Positions 1 through 12,441 of a stretch of 64,000 nucleotides of DNA are shown here, piece after piece; the stretch's first letter is position 1; every line of letters begins with the position of its first letter. The position numbers and the translations under genes were made by a program. Below the pieces are notes generated by a model that worked only from the letters and a program-made list of their open reading frames with translations, was not told the DNA's origin and searched no databases. This DNA is from Lytechinus variegatus (Eukaryota; Echinodermata; Echinoidea; Temnopleuroida; Toxopneustidae), in contig NC_054747.1 of the NCBI RefSeq assembly GCF_018143015.1, forward strand, positions 38,175,233-38,239,232, in the 5' to 3' direction.

Positions 1-480
1 CCTACCTCGGGCCACCTTTTAGCGAACCTACCTGAGACCACATCCAGAGGTAGTCTTGGGTAGGTATCGGGCCGGCCCCGGTCCACCGATTCGTAGATGT
101 AAACGCACACAAGCTTTCGAACCTATATCAGTCCGTTCGCAAGGCTGTCAATTTACGTCATAGCGCACGCTATCCTCTCCCCAGCCCTGTCATTCTTCGG
201 TGTTTTGCGGCATGCGACATGGGAATTGTGATTTATAAAGTCTTTGATTTGAGGGAAAGAATTATAAACATTTTAAACATATCCTTTTCAAGTCGATCAT
301 ATCTTCAACGACTGCTGGGATTATCAGCATTCTTCCAGAATCTGGGTAAAGGTAAAGGGTCTCTGGAAATGATCGGCAACAACTTCAATTAGCGCGCGCA
401 AATTACTGAGAGCCTAGATCGAGAGCGCCCTTTGGAGTCAGCATTCGGATACCGCTCGAAACAGTACCGATAGGGGAGGA
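1..480. other. Non-coding flank of the foldback element
   Basis: No convincing gene is seen. The stretch is more GC-rich than the DNA that follows. A segment near 97-150 (GATGTAAAC ... GTCCGTTCGC) resembles 6853-6890 in the same orientation, on the other side of the foldback element. This may be an older repeat into which the element inserted. Confidence 0.4.
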
Positions 481-1655
481 AGTCCGGCAGCCCAGGAGGT
501 TTATTCAACGAAAGCCGGACAAGCAAATGACCCCATAGCTGGATGGCATGGACTTGAAGTTTACAAAAATGCATTGCTGCCGGGTTCTATGCGTGGTCTT
601 CCCTCCGAAATGACGTAATATTTGACGTCTCTACAAAATGGCCCTATTTCACCATTTTGCAGACATTCTACACATAGGCATGAAGTCAAGGGAGAATATC
701 TCAGCCAAATCATGCTTGTTTTGTATGAAACTTTCACAATATATTGTTCAAGTAGTGCACAAGAGATATACAAAATTTCACGAACAGAAATTATTGTTTA
801 TCATATGCAAATTACGTAATGAAATTTGCATATCATTAGTTTTGGAGATTTCTTGCATAAAAAATTGTCGAAAATCGATTCAGAAATTTATTTTTCTTTT
901 TTGGTGTACTTTATTTGATATTTTTTCTCTCAAGCATAGTATCATTGTCTTCATCTATATCTCTACTTTAAGAAAATATATAACAGTTATTGAAAAAGTC
1001 ATTATAGACTGTGATTTCAGCCCCCCTTTTCAATATGGTGCGCACATAGAAATCGTGCGTTTTGGCCTATTTTCACCATATAGCTGAGGTGGGCGACCGA
1101 TATGCCTACTTTATTAGTGCTTCTTGCATTTTGCATGATATTAAATCTTCCAAACAACATATTTTCATCTTCATTTTGAATCTGGTGATACATCAATGAT
1201 TTCAGCACAGATTGATAGCCATTAGGCAGTCTATAGCTACGTTTTCAGCCTAGTTTTCAACAACGAACCTATACCATGTAAGACTGCATCGTTGTAGTCG
1301 AGTCGAATAAAGGTTCCTGTGTACCATCAATATATTTTTCACTCAACGTTTTGGTATTTGTCTAAAGTGTCTCGTTAATGAATCTTGATGTTCCCTTCCC
1401 AAAATCGTGTCCAACGTGGTTCAAAATTGATATCTTTGGCGGCCCTCTTGGACTTTTTTAAAAATGAAAATCAATTATTTTCATATTTTATTGCACAGAG
1501 TCTGACAATGGGACAATCTTTTAATCAATACGCATTTCTCTATGATTGGGATAGTAGAAATCGATTTAATTCGTTTTCTGATGATATATTTTGAAATAAA
1601 ATTTATCCCGAAATGGGCATGATTTTGGTCAAAAATTTGCATGAGCATTGATCTG
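481..1655 (+). repeat. Left inverted arm of the foldback element
   Basis: This arm reads as the reverse complement of 5660-6837. Recognisable shared blocks include the CCCTATTTCACCATTTTG stretch near 643, the block at 1017-1210, and the block around 1385-1530 with GTCTGACAATGGGA. Short open frames in it (for example 638-1087) have mirror-image partners on the opposite strand of the right arm and are not credible genes. Confidence 0.75.
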
Positions 1656-1754
1656 TTCAATCATTAACATCAACAACTATTTCAAAATATCAGCATTCGA
1701 CACGAAAGAGGATATAATATACCGACAATACTGTAACGCTTCATGACCAAGTTA

Positions 1755-4700
1755 AAGGGCAAATACCATTATTACCCATTTATTGGAAAAAATGCCACTT
1801 TGGAGCCCATATTAAGGCAAAAACGTTTCTGATATGGAATAAAGCCACTTTCATTCTTTTTAAACTACATGGAGATAAGTGGGGTAGAGTTTCCTCTATC
1901 TGCTACTAGCATACTCAAGCATACCCCCTTCAGGGAGCGTCGAAATCACTCACCCTTTTTCATATTTTACCTATTTGTGGGAAAATATGCTTTTTCAAGC
2001 CCCATTGAGGCAAAAAGTGTTGCTGCTACGTAGTACGGCCACTTTCATTGTTTTTAAACTATGTGGAGACAAGATCTGCTACATATAAAGAAGTGCTGGT
2101 ACAGTAAAGCCTACCACCTTTGGGAACTGCCAAAGTTACCCGCCCCTTTTACGTAATTTGCAAATTCATGGGAAAATGTGGTATTTTCGAGCCCCCATTG
2201 AGGCAAAAGGTGTTTCTGCTATGTAGTAAAACTACTCTTATTGCTTTTAAACTATATGGAGACAAACGAGTAGAGTTTCCTCTATCTGCTACATATAAAG
2301 AGGTGTTGGCATATTGGAACATACCCCCCTTAGGGGTCACCAAAATCACCTACCCTATTTCATATTTTAATTATTTATGGGAAAATATGCTATTTTCGAG
2401 CCCCCATTGAGGCAAAAGGTGTTTCTGCTATGTGGTAAAACTACTCTTATTGCTTTTAAACTATATGGAGACGAAAGAGTAGAATTTTTTCTATCTGCTA
2501 CATATAAAGAGGTGTTGGCATATTGGAACATACCCCCCTTAGGGGGTCACCAAAATCACCTACCCTATTTCATATTTTAATTAAATATGGGAAAATACGC
2601 TATTTTCGAGCCCCCATTGTGGCAAAAGGTGTTTCTGCTATGTGGTAAAACTACTCTTATTGCTTTTAAACTATATGGAGACGAAAGAGTAGAGTTTCCT
2701 CTATCTGCTACATATAAAGAGGTGTTGGCGTATTGGAACATACCCCCTTAGGGGGTCACCAAAATCACCTACCCTATTTCATATTTTAATTATTTATGGG
2801 AAAATATGCTATTTTCGAGCCCCCATTGAGGCAAAAGGTGTTTCTGCTATGTAGTAAAACTACTCTTATTGCTTTTAAACTATATGGAGACAAACGAGTA
2901 GAGTTTCCTCTATCTGCTACATATAAAGAGGTGTTGGCATATTGGAACATACCCCCTTAGGGGGTCACCAAAATCACCTACCCTATTTCATAATTTAACT
3001 ATTTTGGGGGAAAATATGCTATTTTCGAGCCCCCATGGAGGCAAAAGTGTTTCTGCTATGTAGTAAGGCCACCTTTATTATTTTCAAACTATATGGAGAC
3101 GAAAGAGTAGACTTTCCTCTATCTGCTACATATAAAGAAGTCCTGGTACAGTAAAGCCTACTACCTTTGGGAACTGCCAAAGTTACCCGCCCCTTTTACG
3201 TAATTTGCAAATTCATGGGAAAATGTGGTATTTTCGAGCCCCCATTGAGGCAAAAGGTGTTTCTGCTATGTGGTAAAACTACTCTTATTGCTTTTAAACT
3301 ATATGGAGACGAAAGAGTAGAGTTTCCTCTATCTGCTACATATAAAGAGGTGTTGGCGTATTGGAACATACCCCCCTTAGGGGGTCACCAAAATCACCTA
3401 CCCTATTTCATATTTTAATTATTTATGGGAAAATATGCTATTTTCGAGCCCCCATTGAGGCAAAAGGTGTTTCTGCTATGTGGTAAAACTACTCTTATTG
3501 CTTTTAAACTATATGGAGACGAAAGAGTAGAGTTTCCTCTATCTGCTACATATAAAGAGGTGTTGGCATATTGGAACATACCCCCTTAGGGGTCACCAAA
3601 ATCACCTACCCTATTTCATATTTTAATTAAATATGGGAAAATACGCTATTTTCGAGCCCCCATTGTGGCAAAAGGTGTTTCTGCTATGTGGTAAAACTAC
3701 TCTTATTGCTTTTAAACTATATGGAGACGAAAGAGTAGAGTTTCCTCTATCTGCTACATATAAAGAGGTGTTGGCGTATTGGAACATACCCCCCTTAGGG
3801 GGTCACCAAAATCACCTACCCTATTTCATATTTTAATTATTTATGGGAAAATATGCTATTTTCGAGCCCCCATTGAGGCAAAAGGTGTTTCTGCTATGTA
3901 GTAAAACTACTCTTATTGCTTTTAAACTATATGGAGACAAACGAGTAGAGTTTCCTCTATCTGCTACATATAAAGAGGTGTTGGCATATTGGAACATACC
4001 CCCTTAGGGGGTCACCAAAATCACCTACCCTATTTCATAATTTAACTATTTTGGGGGAAATATGCTATTTTCGAGCCCCCATGGAGGCAAAAGTGTTTCT
4101 GCTATGTAGTAAGGCCACCTTTATTATTTTCAAACTATATGGAGACGAAAGAGTAGACTTTCCTCTATCTGCTACATATAAAGAAGTCCTGGTACAGTAA
4201 AGCCTACTACCTTTGGGAACTGCCAAAGTTACCCGCCCCTTTTACGTAATTTGCAAATTCATGGGAAAATGTGGTATTTTCGAGCCCCCATTGAGGCAAA
4301 AGGTGTTTCTGCTATGTGGTAAAACTACTCTTATTGCTTTTAAACTATATGGAGACGAAAGAGTAGAGTTTCCTCTATCTGCTACATATAAAGAGGTGTT
4401 GGCGTATTGGAACATACCCCCTTAGGGGGTCACCAAAATCACCTACCCTATTTCATATTTTAATTATTTATGGGAAAATATGCTATTTTCGAGCCCCCAT
4501 TGAGGCAAAAGGTGTTTCTGCTATGTAGTAAAACTACTCTTATTGCTTTTAAACTATATGGAGACGAAAGAGTAGAGTTTCCTCTATCTGCTACATATAA
4601 AGAGGTGTTGGCATATTGGAACATACCCCCCTAATGGGGTCGCCGAAATCACCTACCCTTTTTCCATACTTTACCTGTTTATGGGAAAATGTGCTATTTT

Positions 4701-5075
4701 CGAGCCCCCATTCAGGCAAAAAGCGTTTCTGCTATATGGTGAAGCAAGTTTCATTCTTTTGAAACTACATGGAATTAAAGGAGTAGACTTTCTTCAATCT
4801 GCTGCTAATAAGTGGTTGCACAGCAAAGTCTATCCCCTCCGGGGGTTCCGAAAGTCACCCACCCCTTTTCCATATTTTTTCCAATATGGGGAAAATCTGC
4901 CAATCTTGGAGCCTCTGAAGAAGGTAGCAGTCGATGTGCCAGCACTTTTTTTACATGTAGCTTCTTCGTTTATTTCCGAGTGGTTTCCAAAATCAAAGCT
5001 AGCTTTACTATATAGCAGAAATGCCCTTTTGTCTGAATGGGGGCTCAAACATTGCATTTTATTACAATAAAGAAT
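1755..5075 (+). repeat. 210-bp satellite array with five-monomer higher-order period
   Basis: About 15 monomers of 209-210 bp follow head to tail. Each contains GGGAAAATATGC, then TTCGAGCCCCCATT, a GTGTTTCTGCTATGT block and CTATCTGCTACATATAAAG. Monomers begin near 1979, 2169, 2378, 2587, 2797, 3006 and 3215, and so on. A distinctive monomer (GGGAACTGCCAAAGTTACCC) recurs near 2120, 3167 and 4213, giving a higher-order repeat of about 1,047 bp (five monomers). Outer monomers are more diverged, as expected when homogenisation works mainly in the centre. The open frame in most monomers encodes nothing recognisable. Confidence 0.9.
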
Positions 5076-5370
5076 GAAAATAGACATATGTAACTGATAA
5101 AGAAGATCCTACTTTGTCATCTTTATGTGGTTACAAAACAAAAACAAGGGCTTTACCGCAGGCAGAAACGCTGTTTGCCTAAAAATTACTAATTTTCCGA
5201 GAAACTGGCAAGATACGAAAAAAAGATTGGGTGACTTTGGCAGCCCCCTGAGGGGTACGCTTTGCAATGCCCCAATTTCTTTATATGTAGCTGATAGAGA
5301 AAAGTGATTTAAAGGAAAAAAACTACATACTCAAAACAAAATTTTACCACATTGGGGGCTCCGAAAAGCA
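4985..5370 (-). repeat. Inverted, diverged satellite monomers
   Basis: Pieces of the 210-bp monomer occur here on the opposite strand, including reversed forms of the GAGCCCCCATTC, GCATTTCTGCTATAT and CTACATATAAAG blocks. The array therefore switches orientation before the right arm, and the foldback symmetry reaches partly into the satellite. Confidence 0.65.
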
Positions 5371-5659
5371 AGATATCATAATAGTCAAGCTATGGATAAT
5401 GGTATGGCACTGTATGTAACATTTTACTGGTTCTTGTGGGACTATGCTTTCAGGTGCCCGAGAGTAATTGCATGAAAAATGAAAATGCAGAGCAATGCCT
5501 CGAACTTCTATCTTTTTCAAGAGATTTGATTATCATGAAAATTGCTTTGTGTAGAAAATGCATTTTACCCTCATACACATGATACAAGTAATACATACCT
5601 AAGTACGTTATTTTCTGCTGTTAGGCACATCAACAAAGGCGATCGGATGCAAGATGAAA

Positions 5660-6837
5660 CAGATAGATGTCAATGCACATGAACATTTTGGTTCAAAATT
5701 TTTGATGAATTCTTTTTTTTAATATATTAACCGGACTATTCAGAAAACAATTTCAACCGATTTCTACTATCCAAATCCTAGTGAAATGCGTATTGATTTA
5801 AAATTTCCCATTGTCAGACTTTGTGCAATAAAATATGAAAAAATGATTTTCATTAAAAAAAGTCCAAGAGGGCCGCCAAAGATAACAATTTTGAACTCCG
5901 TTGGACACGATTTTGAGAAGGGAATATCAAGATTCATTAACTAGACACTTTAGGCAAATACCAAAACATTGAGTGAAAAATATTTTGATGGTACATAGAA
6001 ACCCCCTTATCCGACTCGACTAGAACGATGCAGTCATACATGGTATAGGTTCGTTGTTGAAAACTAGGCTGAAAACGTAGCCTATAGACTGCCCAGTGGG
6101 CAATCAATTTTTGCTGAAATCATTGATTGATCACCAGAGACATAATGAAGAGGAAAACATGATGTTTGGAAGATTTAATATCATGCAAAATGCAGGAAAC
6201 ATCAATGAAGTAGGCATATCATTCGCACACCTCAGCCATATGGTGAAAATGGGCCAAAAACGCACGATTTCTACGTGCGCACCATATTGGAAAGGGGGCT
6301 GAAATCACAGTCTATAATGACTTTTTCAATTACTGTTATATATTTTCTTAAAGTAGAGATATAGATGAAGACAATGATATTATGCTTGAGAGGAAAAATA
6401 TCCAATAAAGTACACTAAAAAAGAAAATATATTTCTGAATCGATTTTTGACAAATTTTTATGCGAGAAATCTCCAAAAGTAATGACATGCAAATTTCATT
6501 ACGTAATTTGCATATGTAAACAATAATTTCTGTTCGTGAAATTTTGCATATCTCTTGTGCACTACTTGAACAATATATTGTGAAAGTTTCATACAAAACA
6601 AGCATGATTTGGCTGAGATATTCTCCCTTGACTTCATGCTATGTGTAGAATGTCTGCAAAATGGTAAAATAGGGCCATTTTGTAGTGACGTCATATATTA
6701 CGTCATTTCGGAGGGAAGACCACGCATAGAACCCGGCAGCAATGCATTTTTGTAAACTTCAAGGTCTATGCCATCCAGCTATGGGGTCATTTGCTTGTCC
6801 GGCTTTCGGTTGAATAAACCTCCTGGGCTGCCGGACT
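5660..6837 (-). repeat. Right inverted arm of the foldback element
   Basis: This is the reverse-complement partner of the left arm. The inner boundary lies near 5660, where similarity to about 1655 fades. The outer boundary is the CCTCCTGGGCTGCCGGACT block ending at 6837. Confidence 0.75.
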
Positions 6838-7024
6838 AGAATGAATGCTGTGATGTAAACAGACCACATTTCGGACTCGGTCCGTTCGCGAAGCTAATCC
6901 ACCAATAATCCAGTCAAGGTTGCAAGTGGACTCGATCAGGTCTCGGGTAGGAAACTTTCAGATGTAACAGGGGTCTAATTTTCACCTTAGCACCACCACA
7001 AGAACGACCATGATCATCACCTAC

Positions 7025-7199
7025 CAAATGGTCTAAGATGCCCAGTTGAAATGACACCATCTTTCCTGTAGGTGATCTTTGGAGGAAACTCCACATCCAC
7101 CCTGTTGTCCTTCGGGAAGTTGACTTTGGCTTGGCATAAACCCAGCAACATGGCAAGCAGGACGAGTGGGACTGAAAGAGCCATTGTGCTGAATTTCAT
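7025..7199 (-). CDS. First coding exon of an unrecognised secreted protein (partial)
   Basis: On the minus strand, TTATTATAG is followed directly by ATG at 7199. The translation begins with a typical signal peptide (MALSVPLVLLAMLLGLCQA core, cleavage expected after the A of CQA), then KVNFPKDNRVDVEFPP and KDGVISTGHLRPFG. A donor-like GTAGGTGA starts at 7024, giving a 175-nt exon that ends in phase 1. If the donor were ignored, the frame stops a few bases later after FGR, which would mimic an amidated peptide precursor. I do not recognise the family. The next exon was not found; the foldback element would lie within or beyond the next intron. A possible 5' exon lies near 12 kb. Exon reality is likely; function is unknown. 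Confidence 0.5.
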
Positions 7200-7984
7200 C
7201 TATAATAATAATAATAATAAAGAAGAAGACAAGACACAAATCATGATAAATTTTTAGAAGTATATTTTGCACTTTGGGCATCTATGTATGAATACCCTAC
7301 ATGGTGAAATGCCATTTGGTCTAATTAAGCAATTTGGTCTAATCTCACTATACCCCCTTTTAGAAGTTATTCCTCAAGTGGGGGGGGGGGGGGCACTTGG
7401 ATTTGATCAGGGGAGGGTTATGTGGTTCAAAACATCTGTAACCATTGTCCCAAGAATGGAAGTTGTTTGTGAGATGAGGGGCTATAAGAACTACATCAAT
7501 CAGATGGCTGTCCGCGAATGGGAATGCTTGATAACTGGAAGTTAACATTAACAATGGGTCTCTGAGAACAGATGCCTGAAATGAGAGGCTAATATAGAAT
7601 AGAATAGAAAAGAAATGGTTTATTTGAACAAAAGAAATCATTTGCAGCCCAAAGGCCGAATTACTGATTTTCAGACAAATACAAAAATATACATGTACAT
7701 AAAAATGATAACATAATGAGAAATGGGAATTAGAAACACAATCCAAAATACGTGAAAAAAAATCACATGCCTGGGGTAAATACATATACGTTATTGGCAA
7801 ATCAGTCATCATTGTAATACAATCATTTTATAACCATTTACTATTTGATTCATTATCGTAATTAATCTAAGATTTGATTAAATTATTGTTATCATTACAA
7901 TCGATATCATATTTAATTCATATATGAATGGGGGAGAATGGGTTGGTCAATGAAAAAGGGTGAAAATTATATAAATTTATTTGT
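7200..7984. other. Intronic or intergenic stretch with no gene
   Basis: Contains a short (AAT)n run (about 7203-7221), a 12-base G run near 7381, and GAATAGAATAGAA-type simple sequence near 7592. No further exon of the minus-strand gene was identified. Confidence 0.4.
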
Positions 7985-8345
7985 TTGGCAGCACCTGTGC
8001 CTGGGAGGTGAAAAGCATATTGAATCACTATGACCAGCAGGTCTCTCCTCCCGATATAACTGATTGGGGGAGTGCAGGTGGACCACTACACCGGGGTTTC
8101 CCCCTACTCTTTATGAACAATGCAGTGGGTTCTTAAACGTGCAAAGGTGGTGACTCTCCTCAACACGGGGACTCCATTTAATGTCCTATCCAAAGGACGG
8201 AGTGTTTTTCCATTGTAACATAGCCTGCATCTATGAAACATGGTAGAGACGTTTACACACAATGCACTGGCTTTAGTCATCTGCCCCGGGTGGACTCAAA
8301 CCCAAGATCTTTGGTTCGATATGCTTTAGAGGAAACGGCTGGCAA
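7985..8345 (-). mobile_element. tRNA-derived SINE with conserved central domain
   Basis: Read on the minus strand, a box-B-like segment (GGTTTGAGTCC) is followed by a central block with GGACATTAAATGGAGTCC, GAGGAGAGTCACC and AAGAACCCACTGC. Similar blocks are shared by many metazoan SINE families (recalled, not searched). The plus-strand left end is a degenerate tail. Confidence 0.5.
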
Positions 8346-10076
8346 GGCATGAAAGGGGTTCTTACGGACCACATACATGTATACATTGTACATGATGGTA
8401 CACATACTGCCTTTATACATGTACATGAGTTCCCCCAACCTTCAATGGTCATACTTTATCAATCATAATCACCAGTGTTTATAAATCACATATGAATTCT
8501 CCTTAATCACTAGTGGTTATTGATTGCCTATCATGATTGTTCATCACTCCATACCATGCATACACATGCATGGTATGGAGTGCATGTTACAATATGTCTG
8601 ATGATACTGATCACCACTTGTTATAACTGCGCTAAAATACTATAGAACTATACTAACGAGGTGATAAAAAAAATACCCATGTACGTAATAGCAGGCCTCA
8701 ATATCTATTGTCTCATTGCTAGCATTGGTTTAGCAAATTGAAGTTTTATTTGGAGGGTCTAATCAGAACTACAGTCCTTAGGGAAAATTGATTTGATTAA
8801 AAAAAAATACATAATGCTGAATACTTCACCAAAGTTGGATGTGAAGCTAATGGCATTTTAAATTTGTGTATTTATGGACAGTCTATGAGAGAGTACTTTT
8901 AAAATCTGCTGTGCAAACCGAATGCGCAGCCTATAGAGACTTGTGGTAGTATTGTATGAAGAGCCACCTGTAGACCAAAGTTTCAATAAGGTTCTGTACC
9001 TAAAGACTAAAATGATGTCACACTCAAGTGCTTTCAAAACTCATTTCCCAATAGCTTCATGGTTACAAGGTATCGTATGTATACCTTTCCAATAGACTGC
9101 TTTGCATGCAATCTGTAGCTGCATGAAGACAATGGAGTGTTAGAAAATATTGTTAGAGTGATCTTTTATTAATGAGGACCATATGGTTGACAAATAAAAA
9201 TGCAAAGTGGGAGAATATCTGATATTAAAGCAGCATGCATACTAATTGGGAATAATGTGCATATATGTGTACATCAGGGCTCGGTAACACAAGATAAGCA
9301 ATTATTCGCCATTAAAATGGAACGAAATGAAATATTGCTTTTGAAACATCAAAATATTGTGTATTTTGAACATTTCCCACTGTTATGGCAAGTAATACCA
9401 TGTATGAACAGCCATAGATTATCATCTTTCTCTGTACAGTAGGCCTACTATATAGGTAGTGTACATAGCAGAAGACTGCTTGCATTATTGAAAACATTAT
9501 TGGGAACAGTTCTACAGTCTTAATACCAGCTGACATTTAAGAACAGAGTTAAAACATCAATAATCAAGTGTGTAAAAATGACCCTACTATTTTAATAAGT
9601 ACTAGCCTATACTAGGTAAATTTGAAATTAGCATCTTGAATAAAAAAAGGTTATGAAACGTGAACAAGACATATTTTCCTCACGTCATTGCAATAATGCA
9701 TTCAAAGTAGAAATGCTACAAATATCTTGCTTTGAAATCTGCCTATACATGTAGATAGCAATGAAAGAAATGAAAGGTCATTTGACCAAAATTGTCCATG
9801 AAGTAACTGGAGCCTTGTTAACATTGAACTTACCATTCATGGCAAAGTGAAGAAGCAATGTATGTATAGATCTATGTTGGGTAATGATTTAGGAACTCAT
9901 AGGAAGTGAGTTTCAAATACCTGCCTTTTCTTATCTACAAAGGCATGGCCATGGAACCCTTCAGTAGAAAATCTTCCTAATAAGTGGTTAAAATGTTTCA
10001 TTAAAAAAAAAATCAAAATTTGGTGACATTTCTTTAAGCATTGCTATATTCCTAAACAAGTGGAATGCCTCTGGCC
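8346..10076. other. No gene recognised
   Basis: AT-rich sequence without a credible exon. A short palindromic segment (CCATACCATGCATACACATGCATGGTATGG, here spanning about 8549-8578) could form a hairpin. The 9655-9815 segment is related to a repeat at 15.86-16.11 kb (listed separately). Confidence 0.4.
9655..9815 (+). repeat. Fragment of the MITE found at 15666-16111
   Basis: The blocks GCATTCAAAGTAG, TCTTGCTTTGAAATCTGCC and AAAATTGTCCATGA occur in the same order as in 15900-16100, but without the extra sequence present there. It is a diverged or internally deleted copy. Confidence 0.6.
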
Positions 10077-11149
10077 GTCTCACCTGCATCACGCGGTTCA
10101 ATATAGCAGCAGTGCTGACTTTGAAAACTACTCTAACTCGCACAAGATGTTCAGTGATACATGGTTACTCTTATGTCCACTTTTTATGAACTAGACCAAT
10201 AAACTTACAGAGATATGATGGTTATTCAACAAAAAACCCCATCACGGCCAAAGTTCATTGATCTTACATGACCTTTGACCTTGATCATGTGACCTGAAAC
10301 TCACACAGGATGTTCAGTGATACTTAATTACTCTTATGTACAAGTTTCATGAATCAGATCCATAAACTTTCAAAGTTATGATGGTAATTCAACAGATACA
10401 CCCAATTCGGCCAAAGTTCATTGACCTTTGACCTTGGTCATGTGACCTGAAATGCGCACAGGATGTTCAGTGATACTTGATTACTCTAATGTCCAAGTTT
10501 AACGAACTAGACCAATAAACTTTGAAAGTTATGATGGTAATTCAACAGATACCCCCGATTCGGCCAAAGTTCATTGACCCTAAATGACCTTTGACCTTAA
10601 TCATGAGACCTGAAACTTGCACAAAATGTTCAGTGATGCTTGATTACTATCATGTCCAAGTTTCATGAATCAGATCCATAAACTTTCAAAGTTATGATGG
10701 GAATTCAACAGATACCCCAAATTCGGCCAAAGTTCATTGACCCTAAATGACCTTTGACCTTGGTCATGTGACGTGAAACTCATGCAGGATGTTCAGTGAT
10801 ACTTGATTAACCTTATGTCCAAGTTTCATGAACTAGGTCCATATGTTTTCTAAGTTATGATGACATTTCAAAAACTAAACCTCAGGTTAAGATTTTGATG
10901 TTGATTCCTCCAACATGGTCTAAGTTCATTGACCCTAAATGACCTTTGACCTTGGTCATGTGACATGAAACTGTAATAGGATGTTCAGTAATACTTGATT
11001 AACCTTATGGCCAAGTTTCATGAACTAGGTCCATATACTTTCTAAGTTATGATGTCATTTCAAAAACTTAACCTCAGGTTAAGATTTGATGTTGACGCCG
11101 CCGTCGGAAAAGCGGCGCCTATAGTCTCACTCTGCTATGCAGGTGAGAC
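10077..11149. mobile_element. Short-TIR element carrying tandem repeats of about 170-190 bp
   Basis: Bounded by GTCTCACCTGCA (10077) and its reverse complement TGCAGGTGAGAC (ending 11149). Between them are about five diverged tandem units with GACCTTTGACCTTGGTCATG, GGATGTTCAGTGATACTTG and CAAGTTTCATGAACTAG. A GC-rich hairpin-like CGCCGCCGTCGGAAAAGCGGCG lies just inside the right end. No protein is encoded. The repeat looks like one I recall from several marine invertebrate genomes; not verified. Confidence 0.65.
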
Positions 11150-11342
11150 AAAAACAATAAAAACATAATTCATGAAAGCCTAAATGTGAACAACTACAGG
11201 GTCATACTCTAGGAGGTCATTTGCTTGAAACATAATTTATGCAAAGATTACTACAGTACAAATTACCTCTGGTTATTAGCACAAAACCCTTTTTTATAAA
11301 CAGCAAAATTTGTGTATGTGGACTGCTCCATCATGCTCTATT

Positions 11343-11935
11343 TATGGTGGTCCAGGCTGGAAGTATTTTTATCTCAATAAATATAGTATAATTCACAGAG
11401 CAAATTGCTGAAAATTTGATCAAAATCAGATAACAAATAACAAAGTTTTGAATTTTAAAGATTTGCATCATTCCGGTGAAACAGTTCTAGGCATGTCTTT
11501 ATGAATATTCATTAGGTGGGATGATGATGTCATATCCCCATTTGTTCTTTTTTTATTTTATTACACTGTATATGAAATCAGGTTTATTCAATATTTTTCC
11601 ACCAAGAACTAAAACAATTGGATTGACAACTGATTATTAGTGCATCAGTTATTTATTGCAGCAACTTATTTCATCATAATGGAGACACATCATTTGCACA
11701 TGTATGAAAAAAGAAAACCTTTCTGATTTAATGAAATAGCATTGAAAAAAAGAGGAAAGTGCGGATATGACATCATCAAGCCCAACTAATGAATATTCAT
11801 GTCAATGTGCATAACTGTTTTCACAAAATATTGATAAACTTTAAAATACAAGAACTTTATTTGTTATCCGATTTTGATGAAATTTTCAGCATTTCGCTTT
11901 GTGAAGCAAGCACTCTTTTTGTAACCCCCACATTA
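11343..11935. repeat. Inverted-repeat element, family A copy 1
   Basis: The left arm contains TGCTGAAAATTTGATCAAAA and AACAAATAA. The right arm contains the reverse complements near 11855-11905. Each arm also carries a TGACATCAT / ATGAATATTCAT block. Related copies lie at 13850-14407, 14828-15388 and 24742-24935. Confidence 0.6.
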
Positions 11936-11986
11936 TCAATTATGTGTGTAAAAAAGTAAGCCCTACATGTAGTCTGTAACACTTAC

Positions 11987-12098
11987 CTGAATAGCAGAAA
12001 ACTCTTTCTTCTATTGATTTCACACACGCCAATAGTTGTGCAGATGTGAACTGCTCTACACCTCACATAAAACTGTTTCTATTGTTTGGAACACCACT
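11987..12098 (-). other. Possible untranslated first exon of the minus-strand secreted-protein gene
   Basis: On the minus strand a strong donor, TTCAG|GTAAGTGTT, ends an exon at 11987. A TATA-like box lies about 25-30 bases upstream of the proposed start. Splicing to the acceptor at 7201-7200 would place ATG at the first base of exon 2. The start at 12098 is estimated from the TATA spacing only. Confidence 0.35.
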
Positions 12099-12120
12099 GA
12101 ATGTCAAACCCTGTCCTATA

Positions 12121-12130
12121 CATATATAAA
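12121..12130 (-). promoter_or_regulatory. TATA-like box for the minus-strand gene
   Basis: The minus strand reads TTTATATATG here, correctly spaced upstream of the proposed untranslated exon. AT-rich background makes chance matches common. Confidence 0.3.
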
Positions 12131-12441
12131 GCCTGAAAATGAAGCAAACAAAAGGTTCCTCAATAAATCTCACACGGTGTCAAAAACCCACTGAAAAATT
12201 CATAGAGTATACATGTACATCCCACGTGGCGATAACTTGAGAAGGATCGAGCGACGATTTATGGTGATGATGTGGATCTTAGCTTGGATAGGAATATGAT
12301 GTGGCAGGATTAACGTGTTAATACAGTATTGGTCCGATGTATGTAATTAGCTCTCAGAGGGGAGAGAGGACTCGAGTTCATTTTACAGCAAACATTGATC
12401 CGATAAATCACGGCGGTTGTTTGCCGTACTTGAAGCATCTG

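Larger units (their letters stand above)
481..6837. mobile_element. Foldback element with long inverted arms around a satellite array
   Basis: The outer ends are mirror images: AGTCCGGCAGCCCAGGAGG at 481 and its reverse complement ending at 6837. The arms (about 481-1655 and 5660-6837) stay alignable throughout with scattered substitutions and small indels. The middle is a tandem array. No transposase or other credible protein is encoded, so this is a non-autonomous element. The architecture resembles sea-urchin TU foldback elements (family knowledge). Class is not settled: no clean target-site duplication is visible, and a weaker arm extension outward past an indel near 437/6850 is possible. 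Confidence 0.75.

Noticed and set aside
2120-4425. Recurrent 60-96 residue ORFs (MGKYAIFEPPLRQKVFLLC type) in the satellite
   Set aside because: They follow the 210-bp unit and lack any sign of selection, such as silent-site bias visible by eye, a signal peptide or splice sites. The satellite explanation suffices.
481-6837. Polinton-type virus-like element
   Set aside because: Long inverted ends alone suggested it, but no gene of that group is present, no 6-bp target duplication is seen, and the interior is satellite DNA.
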